Positions 16,393-23,547 of a DNA stretch of 23,547 bases are shown here, in pieces. The stretch lies in the NCBI GenBank assembly GCA_964411885.1, contig CAYPMK010000023.1, positions 1 to 23,547 on the forward strand. The letters are read 5' to 3'. Position 1 is the stretch's first letter; each line of letters starts with the position of its first letter. The notes under the pieces were generated by a model. It was given only the letters and a program-made list of their open reading frames with translations, searched no databases and was not told the DNA's origin. Source of the stretch: JAKLHL01 sp964411885. GTDB lineage: Bacteria > Bdellovibrionota > JAFGOL01. A program made the position numbers and the translations under genes.

Positions 16393-16491
16393 CTTCGTTG
16401 GACTCTTGAAGCCTCCTCAACGTACTTTCTATGTACGTTTGCGTCGTCTTCTGCGAGTCCGCCTTGTTATCGATCTTGACTGCAACTTGGT
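16369..16491. repeat. Fold-back palindromic (REP/MITE-like) element
   Basis: The ends 16369-16385 and 16475-16491 are 17-nt inverted repeats matching at 15 positions (beginning ACCAAGT, ending ACTTGGT). The centre holds a perfect 7-bp palindrome, AACGTAC (16419-16425) and GTACGTT (16433-16439). The arms between also match in register, sharing GGACTC, TAAC and GAAG blocks, about two thirds identity overall. The whole 123 nt can therefore fold into one long imperfect hairpin. Base composition is richer in G+C than the neighbours. It covers the last seven codons and the stop of the upstream gene. No transposase is present, so any mobility would need help from elsewhere. Confidence 0.8.
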
Positions 16492-16670
16492 CTGATTTTA
16501 TTGTATTCAAGTTGTTAGCTCGCCGCTGTCTCCCAGTGCATCGCATCGGTCTCGTACGCAATTTTTACGCAAAATCTGACAAGAATGGTTTCCCGAAAAC
16601 TCCGAGATAGTCATAAAAAGTACTAACTAACACTAAGTGACAGTCAAGTCGCTAGGTTGTCTGTAAATAA
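16492..16670. other. Intergenic DNA with repeat-arm remnants
   Basis: No gene is seen here. Motifs like the arm of the neighbouring palindromic element recur at 16506-16519 (TTCAAGTTGTTAGC) and 16643-16654 (GTCAAGTCGCTA), compared with 16381-16393 (TCAAGTCGCTAAC). The stretch 16511-16560 is relatively G+C-rich. It probably contains decayed pieces of related elements. It contains no tRNA-like fold or terminator that I can support. Confidence 0.4.
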
Positions 16671-16672
16671 AT

Positions 16673-16700
16673 TGGACAAAAATCATACAAATGCTATTAT
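16673..16700 (+). promoter_or_regulatory. Candidate sigma70 promoter for the PilZ-kinase-cyclase operon
   Basis: TGGACA (16673-16678) and TATTAT (16695-16700) are spaced by 16 bases, each matching 5/6 consensus positions. Transcription would start near 16707, giving about 30 nt of leader. The leader ends in a purine-rich AGGGGGGG tract that can serve as the ribosome binding site for the ATG at 16737. Confidence 0.5.
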
Positions 16701-16736
16701 CTATATTATTAACATAGATTAGGGGGGGTAAGTGTA

Positions 16737-17471
16737 ATGAAGCAAAGGCCTCTTGTGATAAGGCTGTTATCTTTCCTGTATTTTTTCTCTCCGCTATTCA
16801 TATTGCTTGAATTAATGTGGTTACACGGTATAGGCCCGGGAAAGCTGTTTTTGTTACCATACACTATAAGCTGGCATGTTTTTCTTTTGATGGTGGTAAC
16901 TCCCTTTGTTGGATATGCAATATGGACAGTAAGAAAATGGGGATACTATGTTCTAATAGTACACTCAATACTTCTCTTGTTCAACAACACCATTCTCTAT
17001 TTTGAAAGACTAACGACCACACCGTTGTGGTTGATAGTTATTTTTAATATTCTGGTCTTAGCAATTATAATAGCTTTCGTAAGAAAAGAGGTTTATGCCC
17101 CTTACTTCAACCCTCAAATTAGATGGTGGGAACAGGCAAGAAGATTCTATTACAATGGGATGAGGATCTTGGTCAAACGATTATATTCTGACGATATAAT
17201 GTTTGAAGCAAAGAGTTTTGATCTTTCAGAAACGGGTCTTTTTGTGGCTTCAGGAAAGAATGTTTCTGTTGGAGATAAGTTTAGTTTTGAAATGGTCCTA
17301 AAAAATAGCTCTATCCTGTTTGCAGACGGTGAAGTAATGTGGATAAACCCAAAAAAGAAAGGGGATATACCAGCTGGTTTTGGGTGCAGATTTTTGAATA
17401 TTGATGATCTTTTCAGAAAAAGGATACGTTATCATTTACAAGATATAGAGGCTACAGTAAGGAAAAGATAA
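16737..17471 (+). CDS. Membrane-anchored PilZ-domain protein with a degenerate c-di-GMP motif
   Basis: The 244-residue protein has four predicted transmembrane helices (about 7-28, 43-63, 68-88, 96-115) and a cytoplasmic PilZ domain (about 133-238). PilZ domains bind cyclic-di-GMP through RxxxR and (D/N)xSxxG. The second motif is present as DLSETG (162-167). The first is not: the position corresponds to RRFYYN (135-140), where the second Arg is Tyr or Asn. The closing strand pattern (GEVMWINPKKK, AGFGCRFL) is typical of PilZ. It is the first gene of an operon with a histidine kinase and a diguanylate cyclase regulator, which supports a link to c-di-GMP signalling. Direct binding is uncertain. 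Confidence 0.8.
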   Translation: MKQRPLVIRLLSFLYFFSPLFILLELMWLHGIGPGKLFLLPYTISWHVFLLMVVTPFVGYAIWTVRKWGYYVLIVHSILLLFNNTILYFERLTTTPLWLIVIFNILVLAIIIAFVRKEVYAPYFNPQIRWWEQARRFYYNGMRILVKRLYSDDIMFEAKSFDLSETGLFVASGKNVSVGDKFSFEMVLKNSSILFADGEVMWINPKKKGDIPAGFGCRFLNIDDLFRKRIRYHLQDIEATVRKR

Positions 17472-19730
17472 ATGAAATTATCTATAAGAACTAAATTATT
17501 ACTGCTCTTGGTACTTCTCATATCCATTTGTATTACCCTTATATTTGGACAGGCGTATAACGTTGCCTTTAAGGATATGGCGAATAATGCCAAATCAAAT
17601 ACAAGACTTTATGCAAAAGATATAAGTGCACTAATAGAAGAAAGATTAGAGAACATTAAGGAAAAAGTTCTATTAGCGGTTGTTTCAGATAGAGTAATAG
17701 CTTCTGGATCAGAAATAATATTTGAAAGATCCCCAGAAGTCCTTGCGATAGCAAAATATTCTATAACAAGTTCTGCTGTTCAGCCTCAAAGACAAAGTTT
17801 ATTATTGAACCCACGATACAGTAAATCAAAAGAAATAAACAACAACACTTTTGACAATCTAGAACGAAATGTAGATTTTGAATCTACGTTAAAGGACAAT
17901 GAATATCTTAATGTTGGTAAGCTAATTAATTATCAGAACGAGGTAATTCTTTATACTTTCCCTATAAAGATACCAGAAGTTCCGGGATTGCAGGTGTTCG
18001 TAGCTATTCTCATACCAGACCTAATACTTACTGCTGTTAATTCAAATAGTGGAAAATATGTTAATTATCTTGTTGATGATCAGGGCAGGATCCTTGTGCA
18101 CCCAAATACCGTTCAAATAGGTAAAAGTATCTCTAAGCTTGATATCTTTAAGGGCTTCTTTGAATCTGGTGTTCTAGCAGAAAGGACCATGGAGTATACT
18201 GACGAAAATTCACAAAAGGTTATAGGTTCTATGTTCAAGGTAAGAAGGTCCAATATTGGGATTCTTTCAAAGATATTGGCTTCTGACGCATATGCAGAGG
18301 CAGAGAAATTAAAAATAATTTTAATAATATCTTCTATCTTTGTTTTTATATTTACGTTCATTATTGGGCTCTTTTTTGCAAGATCACTTATAGATCCTTT
18401 GCTAAAACTGTCCAGAATAACAGGTGAGATAGCTAGAGGAAACTTCCTTGTAGGTGTTGATGTAAAGGCCCACGACGAAATAGGGGAGCTGGCAGAAAGT
18501 TTTAAGAAGATGGGTCATGAACTATATGCAAGAGAGAACGAACTTCAGGCCGCACAAGCTGCATTGATACAATCAGAAAAGATGTCTGCATTAGGGCAAA
18601 TAAGTGCAGGTATAGCACACGAAGTAAAAAACCCTTTAACAGGTATTCTTGGGCACGCACAACTCTCCAGAGAAAAACTCTTAAAGAGTTGTAGCCCACA
18701 GGAAGTAGACAAAAGTTTAGAGATAATAGAAAAAGAAACAAAAAGGTGTAAAGACATAATAGAGAATTTAATGAAATTCTCTAGACAGGAAAAAGCTATT
18801 ATGGTCAGGGACGATATTAGTAAGATCATAAAGAGTTCTATAAATCTTGTAGACCATCAGTTAACCATAAATGGTGTTAAAATAACACAAGAAATAACAG
18901 AAGGCTTAGAGCCTGTATTGATAAATGCTAACCAAATAGAACAGGTAATGCTTAACTTGCTTTTGAATGCTCAACATGCAATGGAAAACCAACAGACGAA
19001 AAATCTTACCGTTAGGGTTAAGGATTCGGGTAATGGTTATGCAAGGATTGAAATACAAGATACTGGCTGTGGCATGAATGCTACTGTAAAGAAAAGGATA
19101 TTTGAACCATTCTTTACCACTAAGCCCTCTGGGCAGGGAACAGGACTTGGTCTTAGCGTTTCTTTTGGGATAATAAAATCACATAAAGGAATAATAAATG
19201 TTGAATCAGAAGAAGGAGTGGGTACTAAGTTCATACTTGATATACCCTATGAAAAGACTATATCGTCTCAGGTAAGTGATGATAATACTTCTTCTGGCAT
19301 ATGGACAGATCCCAAAGAACCAGTAGTAATGAGAGCACCACAAATGCCAATGCCTGTTAAGCATCCAGAAAAAGAGGCTAACGGTGGTGGTTATAGAGGA
19401 GAAGATCCTATAATAGTAAAACCGACCGTTAAACCAACAGATGATACAGAGCCAAGTGTACAAAAGAACGAAATGAAGGCAGCCCCACCAAAACCAAAGC
19501 CACAAGTGATACCAGAAGCTCCAAAAGAAGAAATACCACCTTTGCCGAGCTTACCAAGCAAACCAACAGAGAGTGAAGAAGTACAAAAACAAGCAATACA
19601 ACCAGAGCCAGAACAAAAAGTGGAGTTAAAGCCAGAACCAAAGCTAGAGACAAAAAAAGACCTAGAATATATCCCAAGAAAGAAATCAATCTCCAACGTA
19701 GAAATAAAAAGACCAACTAGGAGGAGTTAA
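17472..19730 (+). CDS. dCache-HAMP sensor histidine kinase with proline-rich C-terminal tail
   Basis: The 752-residue kinase has a first transmembrane helix (about 8-26), an extracytoplasmic double-Cache-like sensor (about 35-275, with NYLVDDQGRILVHPN), a second helix (281-303), HAMP (about 303-355), a coiled linker, and DHp with His383 in GIAHEVKNPLTG. The HATPase has NLLLNAQHA (495-503), DTGCGMN (530-536) and GTGLGLS (556-562). After the catalytic core ends near 592 comes a tail of about 150 residues rich in Pro, Lys and Glu, ending in basic KRPTRRS; it looks disordered. The ATG directly abuts the PilZ stop. The GGDEF regulator starts two bases after its stop and is the probable phosphorylation partner. 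Confidence 0.92.
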   Translation: MKLSIRTKLLLLLVLLISICITLIFGQAYNVAFKDMANNAKSNTRLYAKDISALIEERLENIKEKVLLAVVSDRVIASGSEIIFERSPEVLAIAKYSITSSAVQPQRQSLLLNPRYSKSKEINNNTFDNLERNVDFESTLKDNEYLNVGKLINYQNEVILYTFPIKIPEVPGLQVFVAILIPDLILTAVNSNSGKYVNYLVDDQGRILVHPNTVQIGKSISKLDIFKGFFESGVLAERTMEYTDENSQKVIGSMFKVRRSNIGILSKILASDAYAEAEKLKIILIISSIFVFIFTFIIGLFFARSLIDPLLKLSRITGEIARGNFLVGVDVKAHDEIGELAESFKKMGHELYARENELQAAQAALIQSEKMSALGQISAGIAHEVKNPLTGILGHAQLSREKLLKSCSPQEVDKSLEIIEKETKRCKDIIENLMKFSRQEKAIMVRDDISKIIKSSINLVDHQLTINGVKITQEITEGLEPVLINANQIEQVMLNLLLNAQHAMENQQTKNLTVRVKDSGNGYARIEIQDTGCGMNATVKKRIFEPFFTTKPSGQGTGLGLSVSFGIIKSHKGIINVESEEGVGTKFILDIPYEKTISSQVSDDNTSSGIWTDPKEPVVMRAPQMPMPVKHPEKEANGGGYRGEDPIIVKPTVKPTDDTEPSVQKNEMKAAPPKPKPQVIPEAPKEEIPPLPSLPSKPTESEEVQKQAIQPEPEQKVELKPEPKLETKKDLEYIPRKKSISNVEIKRPTRRS
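19719..19724 (+). promoter_or_regulatory. Ribosome binding site fixing the GTG start of the cyclase gene
   Basis: A perfect AGGAGG lies eight bases upstream of GTG at 19733. It is the strongest ribosome binding site in the window and supports the GTG start. It lies inside the last codons of the upstream kinase gene. Confidence 0.75.
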
Positions 19731-19732
19731 AA

Positions 19733-21265
19733 GTGCCTGCTCAAGATTTTTTTATAATGGTCGTTGATGATGAAGATAGCATAAGGTCTATACTTTATGA
19801 AACGCTTGCATCAGAAGGTTATAATGTTGTTACAGCGGCTAGCGCAGAAGAAGCGCTAGAGCTCTTAAATCAAGGGGAACTCCCTCACATAATAATGACG
19901 GATATAAGGATGCCGGGGATGAATGGCGTAGAACTTGCCATGCATGCAAAAAAAATAAGTGATGAAATAGAAATAATAATAATGACCTCTCATGCTTCTT
20001 TAGAGACAGCCCAGCAGGCTATAAGATTGGGTGTTTATGATTATATAAACAAACCATTTTCTAACCTTAATGAAGTAAAGACATTGGTATTAAGGGTAAT
20101 AGATAAAATATATTTAAGGTTAGAGAATCGTCACCTAATGGAAGAACTTCAAAAAAAGAATGATGAACTTACTAATGCTAATGAAGAGATCACTGCTATC
20201 AGCGAAGAAATAACTGCCATATATCAATTTGGTAAAGAGCTTTTAGTTTTACTTGATACAGATGAGATAATAGAGACTTTCCTTTCTTACACGAGCTCAT
20301 TATTAGGTGGTTCAACTTGTGTATTTTTAAAATATTTTCCACAAAAAACAGCATTGGTAGTAAGACATATTCAATGTAAGGGCCAATGTTCTTTTTCTAA
20401 AGAACAGATGGAAGCATTAAAGAACGTTGGGATGAGCCTTGGTGTTGCAGGTGAAAAAGATATAGTATCTATAGTTTCTAAGATAAATAATCATCCATCG
20501 TTAAAGACCTTGGTCAACAAATTGTTCAACACTACTAAATATCTTGCGTATCCTTTGATAATAAGGGACACGCCACTTGGTGTTACTCTTATTGTTGATC
20601 AGAATTCACTTGATCCAAAAGAAGAGAAAATAGTTCAGCAATATTTGAACCAGTTCGAGACCAGCTATGATAAAGCATTGTTGCACAGAAAGATTAAGGA
20701 CCTTGCTATAAAAGATGGATTAACAGAGCTCTATAATCATAGATATTTTAAAGAAAAACTGGACACAGAAATACAAGTTGCAAAAAGATTACAACACCCT
20801 GTGTCCTTAATATTCTTTGATATAGACCATTTTAAGAGCTACAACGACATCAATGGTCACCCTATGGGAGACATGCTCTTAAGGTCTATGGCAGACATTC
20901 TTAGAAAACTATTACGTACTACAGATATCCCGTGTAGATACGGCGGAGAGGAGTTTGGAATAATACTCCCTCATACCAGTCTTGAGGGCGCAATGATAAC
21001 TGCAGAAAAGATAAGAAAGACCATAGAGATAACTGCTTTCCCAAATCAAGAAAAACAACCAAATGGTAATCTTACTATCAGTATAGGTGTTGCAGAAGCT
21101 CCATCACACGCAGATGAAAGTTCAAAACTAATATCCGTAGTTGATGAAGCACTGTATAAGAGTAAAACTGCAGGAAGGAATATGGTAACTCAGGCCTTAC
21201 CTTATAAAGGATATACTCCTTCTTATACTGCAAAACAAGTTGTCACAGGTCCTAGTAAACAATGA
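19733..21265 (+). CDS. Response regulator diguanylate cyclase (REC-coil-GAF-like-GGDEF)
   Basis: Makes cyclic-di-GMP from two GTP, under phosphorylation control. The 510-residue protein has a receiver domain (1-125) with phospho-acceptor Asp57 (MTDIRMPGMNG) and the acidic pair at 12-13, then a heptad-rich coiled coil (about 130-165), a GAF-like region (about 165-315) and a GGDEF domain (about 325-490). The active site is RYGGEEF (402-408). The inhibitory I-site RTTD (395-398) sits exactly five residues before GGEEF, so product feedback is expected. Metal and substrate residues in FFDIDHFKSYND are present. Translation starts at GTG. It overlaps alr by ATGA and follows its probable partner kinase. 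Confidence 0.95.
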   Translation: MPAQDFFIMVVDDEDSIRSILYETLASEGYNVVTAASAEEALELLNQGELPHIIMTDIRMPGMNGVELAMHAKKISDEIEIIIMTSHASLETAQQAIRLGVYDYINKPFSNLNEVKTLVLRVIDKIYLRLENRHLMEELQKKNDELTNANEEITAISEEITAIYQFGKELLVLLDTDEIIETFLSYTSSLLGGSTCVFLKYFPQKTALVVRHIQCKGQCSFSKEQMEALKNVGMSLGVAGEKDIVSIVSKINNHPSLKTLVNKLFNTTKYLAYPLIIRDTPLGVTLIVDQNSLDPKEEKIVQQYLNQFETSYDKALLHRKIKDLAIKDGLTELYNHRYFKEKLDTEIQVAKRLQHPVSLIFFDIDHFKSYNDINGHPMGDMLLRSMADILRKLLRTTDIPCRYGGEEFGIILPHTSLEGAMITAEKIRKTIEITAFPNQEKQPNGNLTISIGVAEAPSHADESSKLISVVDEALYKSKTAGRNMVTQALPYKGYTPSYTAKQVVTGPSKQ

Positions 21266-22353
21266 TAAAAGAAACACACATAGAGATAAATTTTAAAGCT
21301 CTAGAGAACAACATTAAACTGATAAAAAAATTCTCCTCTGCTAAAAGAGTGCAGGGAGTAGTTAAAGCAAACGCCTATGGTCATGGAGACCTTGAAACAG
21401 CAAAGGCCTTAGAAAAGCTTGGCATTGATTTTCTTGGTGTAGCAAGAGTTGATGAAGGTGTTAGGTTAAGACAAGGCGGAATATCATGTGACATTCTAGT
21501 TCTTGGTGGAGCAGAAGAGAATGAATTTGAAGCATTGTTCAACAATAATCTTAGACCAGTAGTGTTCAGTCAGGATATGGCGGAAAAATTAAATGGATAT
21601 CTAAAATTTAGGAATAAACAACTACCTGTACATGTAAAGATAGATACTGGAATGCACAGGTTGGGTATACCAAGTAGCGAGGTAAAAAGTTTTATATCAA
21701 AGTTAAAAAAACTTGAGTACATATTGCCAGAAGGTTTAATGTCACATTTTACTTCTGCAGGTTCAAGAACGTCTGAATGGAATGATGTACAAACACAACG
21801 TTTTGTTTCTTCTATTAGTGAGTGGAAAAAACACCTAGAGGCTCCAAAATATATTCATATAGAGAATAGCGCAGGATTTTTTAATTTTAATTTTGATTGG
21901 ACCAACACAGCTCGTCTTGGAATAGCAATATTTGGTTATGGTCATCCGGGATTAGAGCCTGTACTAAGGTTATATTCACACATTAAGGATATAAAGAACG
22001 TAAAAAAAGGGGAAACCATTAGTTATGGTGGTTGGTTCAAGGCACCTTATGATATGAAAGTGGCCATAGTTCCAGTTGGATATGGTGATGGTTTTATGCG
22101 CTCTAACAGAAAAGGAACGGTCATCATTAATGGTAGCGAAGCACCAATAGTTAGCATTATTTGTATGGATTATTTTATGGTGGATGTAACAGGATTAAAT
22201 TCTATCAACATAGGTGATACTGTAACAATAATCGGAGAGGGACATGATGCCGCTTATTGGGCTAAAGTCTCTGGTACCATAGTATATGAGGTACTAACGT
22301 TATTAAATCCAAGGATCAGGAGAACATATAATGGAAGCAAGGATACAGCCTAA
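21262..22353 (+). CDS. alr: Alanine racemase
   Basis: PLP-dependent interconversion of L- and D-alanine, supplying D-Ala for peptidoglycan. The 363-residue length is typical. The N-terminal motif VVKANAYGHGD carries the PLP Lys35. The second catalytic base is Tyr255 in TISYGGWFKAP. RLGIAIFGYG (218-226) has the Arg that contacts the pyridine nitrogen, and SIICMDYFMVD is the C-terminal beta-domain signature. The start overlaps the cyclase gene by ATGA, and the 3' end overlaps purH by 23 bases. A cell-wall gene in a signalling operon may simply reflect dense packing. No truncation is seen. Confidence 0.95.
   Translation: MIKETHIEINFKALENNIKLIKKFSSAKRVQGVVKANAYGHGDLETAKALEKLGIDFLGVARVDEGVRLRQGGISCDILVLGGAEENEFEALFNNNLRPVVFSQDMAEKLNGYLKFRNKQLPVHVKIDTGMHRLGIPSSEVKSFISKLKKLEYILPEGLMSHFTSAGSRTSEWNDVQTQRFVSSISEWKKHLEAPKYIHIENSAGFFNFNFDWTNTARLGIAIFGYGHPGLEPVLRLYSHIKDIKNVKKGETISYGGWFKAPYDMKVAIVPVGYGDGFMRSNRKGTVIINGSEAPIVSIICMDYFMVDVTGLNSINIGDTVTIIGEGHDAAYWAKVSGTIVYEVLTLLNPRIRRTYNGSKDTA
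22318..22323 (+). promoter_or_regulatory. Ribosome binding site for purH inside alr
   Basis: AGGAGA lies eight bases upstream of the ATG at 22331. It supports a purH start inside the last codons of alr, giving a 23-base overlap. No later in-frame Met is suitable, because the conserved N-terminal ALIS motif follows at once. Confidence 0.65.
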
Positions 22354-23547
22354 AACAGCGTTAATAAGTGCAACTAACAAGGAACTAATAAAAGATTTTG
22401 CCATAGACTTAGATAAACTTGGTGTGAATATATACAGTACAAAAGGAACTTGTTCTTTTTTGAAGGGCATAGGTATTACAGCACGATCTGTTGAAGAGTA
22501 CATAAATTTTCCAGAAATACTTGACGGTAGAGTTAAAACTCTACATCCAAAAATATTTGGTGGCATTTTATCTAAAAGAACAGAAACACATAAAGCGCAA
22601 ACCACCGAGCATGAAATACAGGAATTTGATATAGTTTGCGTAGACCTTTATGCTTTTAGGGAAGCTGTAAAAAGTGGTGCAGATATAGACACTGTTGTAG
22701 AGCATATAGATATTGGTGGAATAGCTTTAATACGTGCTGCAGCTAAATCATATAAAAGTGTTACTATCCTTGTGGATGCTGTAGATTTTTCTACGGTGAT
22801 AAAAGAGATACAAGAGGGTGGTATAAGTCTTTTAACCAGAAAAAAACTAGCGGCAAAAGCGTTTTTGCATTCGTCGTCGTATGATGAGGCAATAGCGTCA
22901 TATCTTGGCAGTCACGAGATGCCTTTAAGGTACGGAGAAAATCCTCATCAAACTGCAAGTTACTTGAGTACTAATTCTTATATAAAAGAAGTATTAAAGG
23001 GTGAAGTTTCTTATAATAATCTTTTAGACCTTGATGGGTCTTGTGAACTTTGTATGGGTTTAAATACCATGGGGTATAAATACAGCGCCGTTATTGTTAA
23101 ACATGGTAGTCCGTGTGGAGTAGGGGTGTCTGAACTAAGTCTTACCGATGCCTTTAATAAAGCGTGGGATTGTGATCCAGTATCTAGTTATGGTGGAGTA
23201 TTAACACTGTCTTCTGCACCAGATCAGGAATTACTTTTAGCAATGAAAGGCAAATTTGTTGAAGTTCTTTGTGCGCCAGAATTCAGCAGTGATTTTGTTT
23301 TAATGTCTGAATCAAGAAAAAAATTAAAGATATTGAAAGTAGATAAAGAGGCTGTGTTAAGGTCAGCTAACACTAAAAGAAGTGCCTGTGGTGGCGTATT
23401 GGAACAAAAGAAAGATGAGTGGTGGAAAGATCTTGCTGAACAAGAAACATTTAAAAATGTTTCTAAACGAGAGGTAACAAAAGAGGAACTCCTTGCATGC
23501 AAACTTTGTTGGGCTGTTACAGCTGGTACAAAATCAAACTCCATAGT
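22331..23547 (+). CDS. purH: Bifunctional AICAR formyltransferase/IMP cyclohydrolase, cut by window end
   Basis: Catalyses the last two steps of IMP synthesis. The window shows 405 residues of a family usually a little over 500; the frame stays open to the last base. The IMP cyclohydrolase part begins ALISATNKELI and has FPEILDGRVKTLHPKIFGGIL-type sequence (60-80). The transformylase part has RYGENPHQTA (200-209), SYNN (227-230), and KHGSPCG with catalytic Lys257 and His258. It reaches KSNSI at the end. Some usually conserved positions differ: DLYAF for NLYPF, IDIGGIALIRAAAKS where Pro and Asn are usual, and Ser for Asn in KHxNPCG. Divergent but apparently functional. The start overlaps alr by 23 bases. 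Confidence 0.93.
   Translation, partial: MEARIQPKTALISATNKELIKDFAIDLDKLGVNIYSTKGTCSFLKGIGITARSVEEYINFPEILDGRVKTLHPKIFGGILSKRTETHKAQTTEHEIQEFDIVCVDLYAFREAVKSGADIDTVVEHIDIGGIALIRAAAKSYKSVTILVDAVDFSTVIKEIQEGGISLLTRKKLAAKAFLHSSSYDEAIASYLGSHEMPLRYGENPHQTASYLSTNSYIKEVLKGEVSYNNLLDLDGSCELCMGLNTMGYKYSAVIVKHGSPCGVGVSELSLTDAFNKAWDCDPVSSYGGVLTLSSAPDQELLLAMKGKFVEVLCAPEFSSDFVLMSESRKKLKILKVDKEAVLRSANTKRSACGGVLEQKKDEWWKDLAEQETFKNVSKREVTKEELLACKLCWAVTAGTKSNSI

Noticed and set aside
16367..16561. A 64-codon open frame on the minus strand across the palindromic element
   Set aside because: It consists almost wholly of the fold-back repeat and its flank, has no ribosome binding site and no recognisable domain; the palindrome explains the open frame.
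11521..16736. Sigma54 promoter near the NtrC-type system
   Set aside because: No TGGCAC-N5-TTGC-like element was found in the intergenic stretches of this part.
19391..19716. Long open frames on the minus strand opposite the kinase tail
   Set aside because: They arise from the biased Pro/Lys/Glu codons of the sense strand and encode low-complexity Phe/Leu/Ser-rich sequence without any start signals.

Overview
The window is AT-rich (roughly one third G+C by eye), gene-dense chromosomal DNA from a bacterium with a Gram-negative-looking gene set. TGA works as a stop codon, because several genes are joined by ATGA overlaps, so the genetic code is standard. The content combines housekeeping genes (cmk, hisC, six-domain ribosomal protein S1, sppA, rsmB, alr, purH) with sigma54-type and cyclic-di-GMP signalling. 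This suggests an uncultured, deep-branching lineage, perhaps of the Elusimicrobiota/Omnitrophota kind. I cannot place it more precisely from sequence alone.

Layout. Positions 1-186 hold a long hairpin carrying a 107-nt repeat core. A leftward operon follows: hisC, cmk and a Na/phosphate cotransporter with a PhoU-like tail, joined by 4-nt overlaps. A 93-bp divergent control region (3605-3697) separates it from a rightward run: S1, sppA, a HIT hydrolase, a LapA-like membrane protein, a small secreted Cys-containing protein, rsmB and a degenerate RsbU/SpoIIE-type phosphatase-like protein. After these comes a GYF/TPR membrane protein that may have its own promoter and a leaderless mRNA. The run ends at 11520 in a convergent intergenic region with a second copy of the hairpin-embedded core.

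From 11705 to 15486 lies a leftward two-gene system: a polytopic sensor kinase with a PDZ-like extracytoplasmic segment and an NtrC-class sigma54 activator. Divergent from it is an exported SRPBCC/START-like protein whose last codons lie inside a 123-nt fold-back palindromic element. After about 245 bp of unusual, partly higher-G+C intergenic DNA comes a rightward operon: a membrane PilZ protein, a dCache/HAMP histidine kinase with a proline-rich tail, a receiver-GGDEF diguanylate cyclase with an intact I-site, alanine racemase, and purH, which is cut by the window end.

The most notable signal is the pair of 107-nt cores (1-186 and 11521-11704). They are 105/107 identical to each other, yet each sits in the loop of a very long, almost perfect stem (24 bp and 26/27 bp) whose sequence is specific to its locus. 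This is either a mobile element that targets palindromic terminators or a structured RNA with a variable outer stem. The second notable repeat is the fold-back element at 16369-16491. No tRNA, rRNA, CRISPR array or transposase gene was seen.
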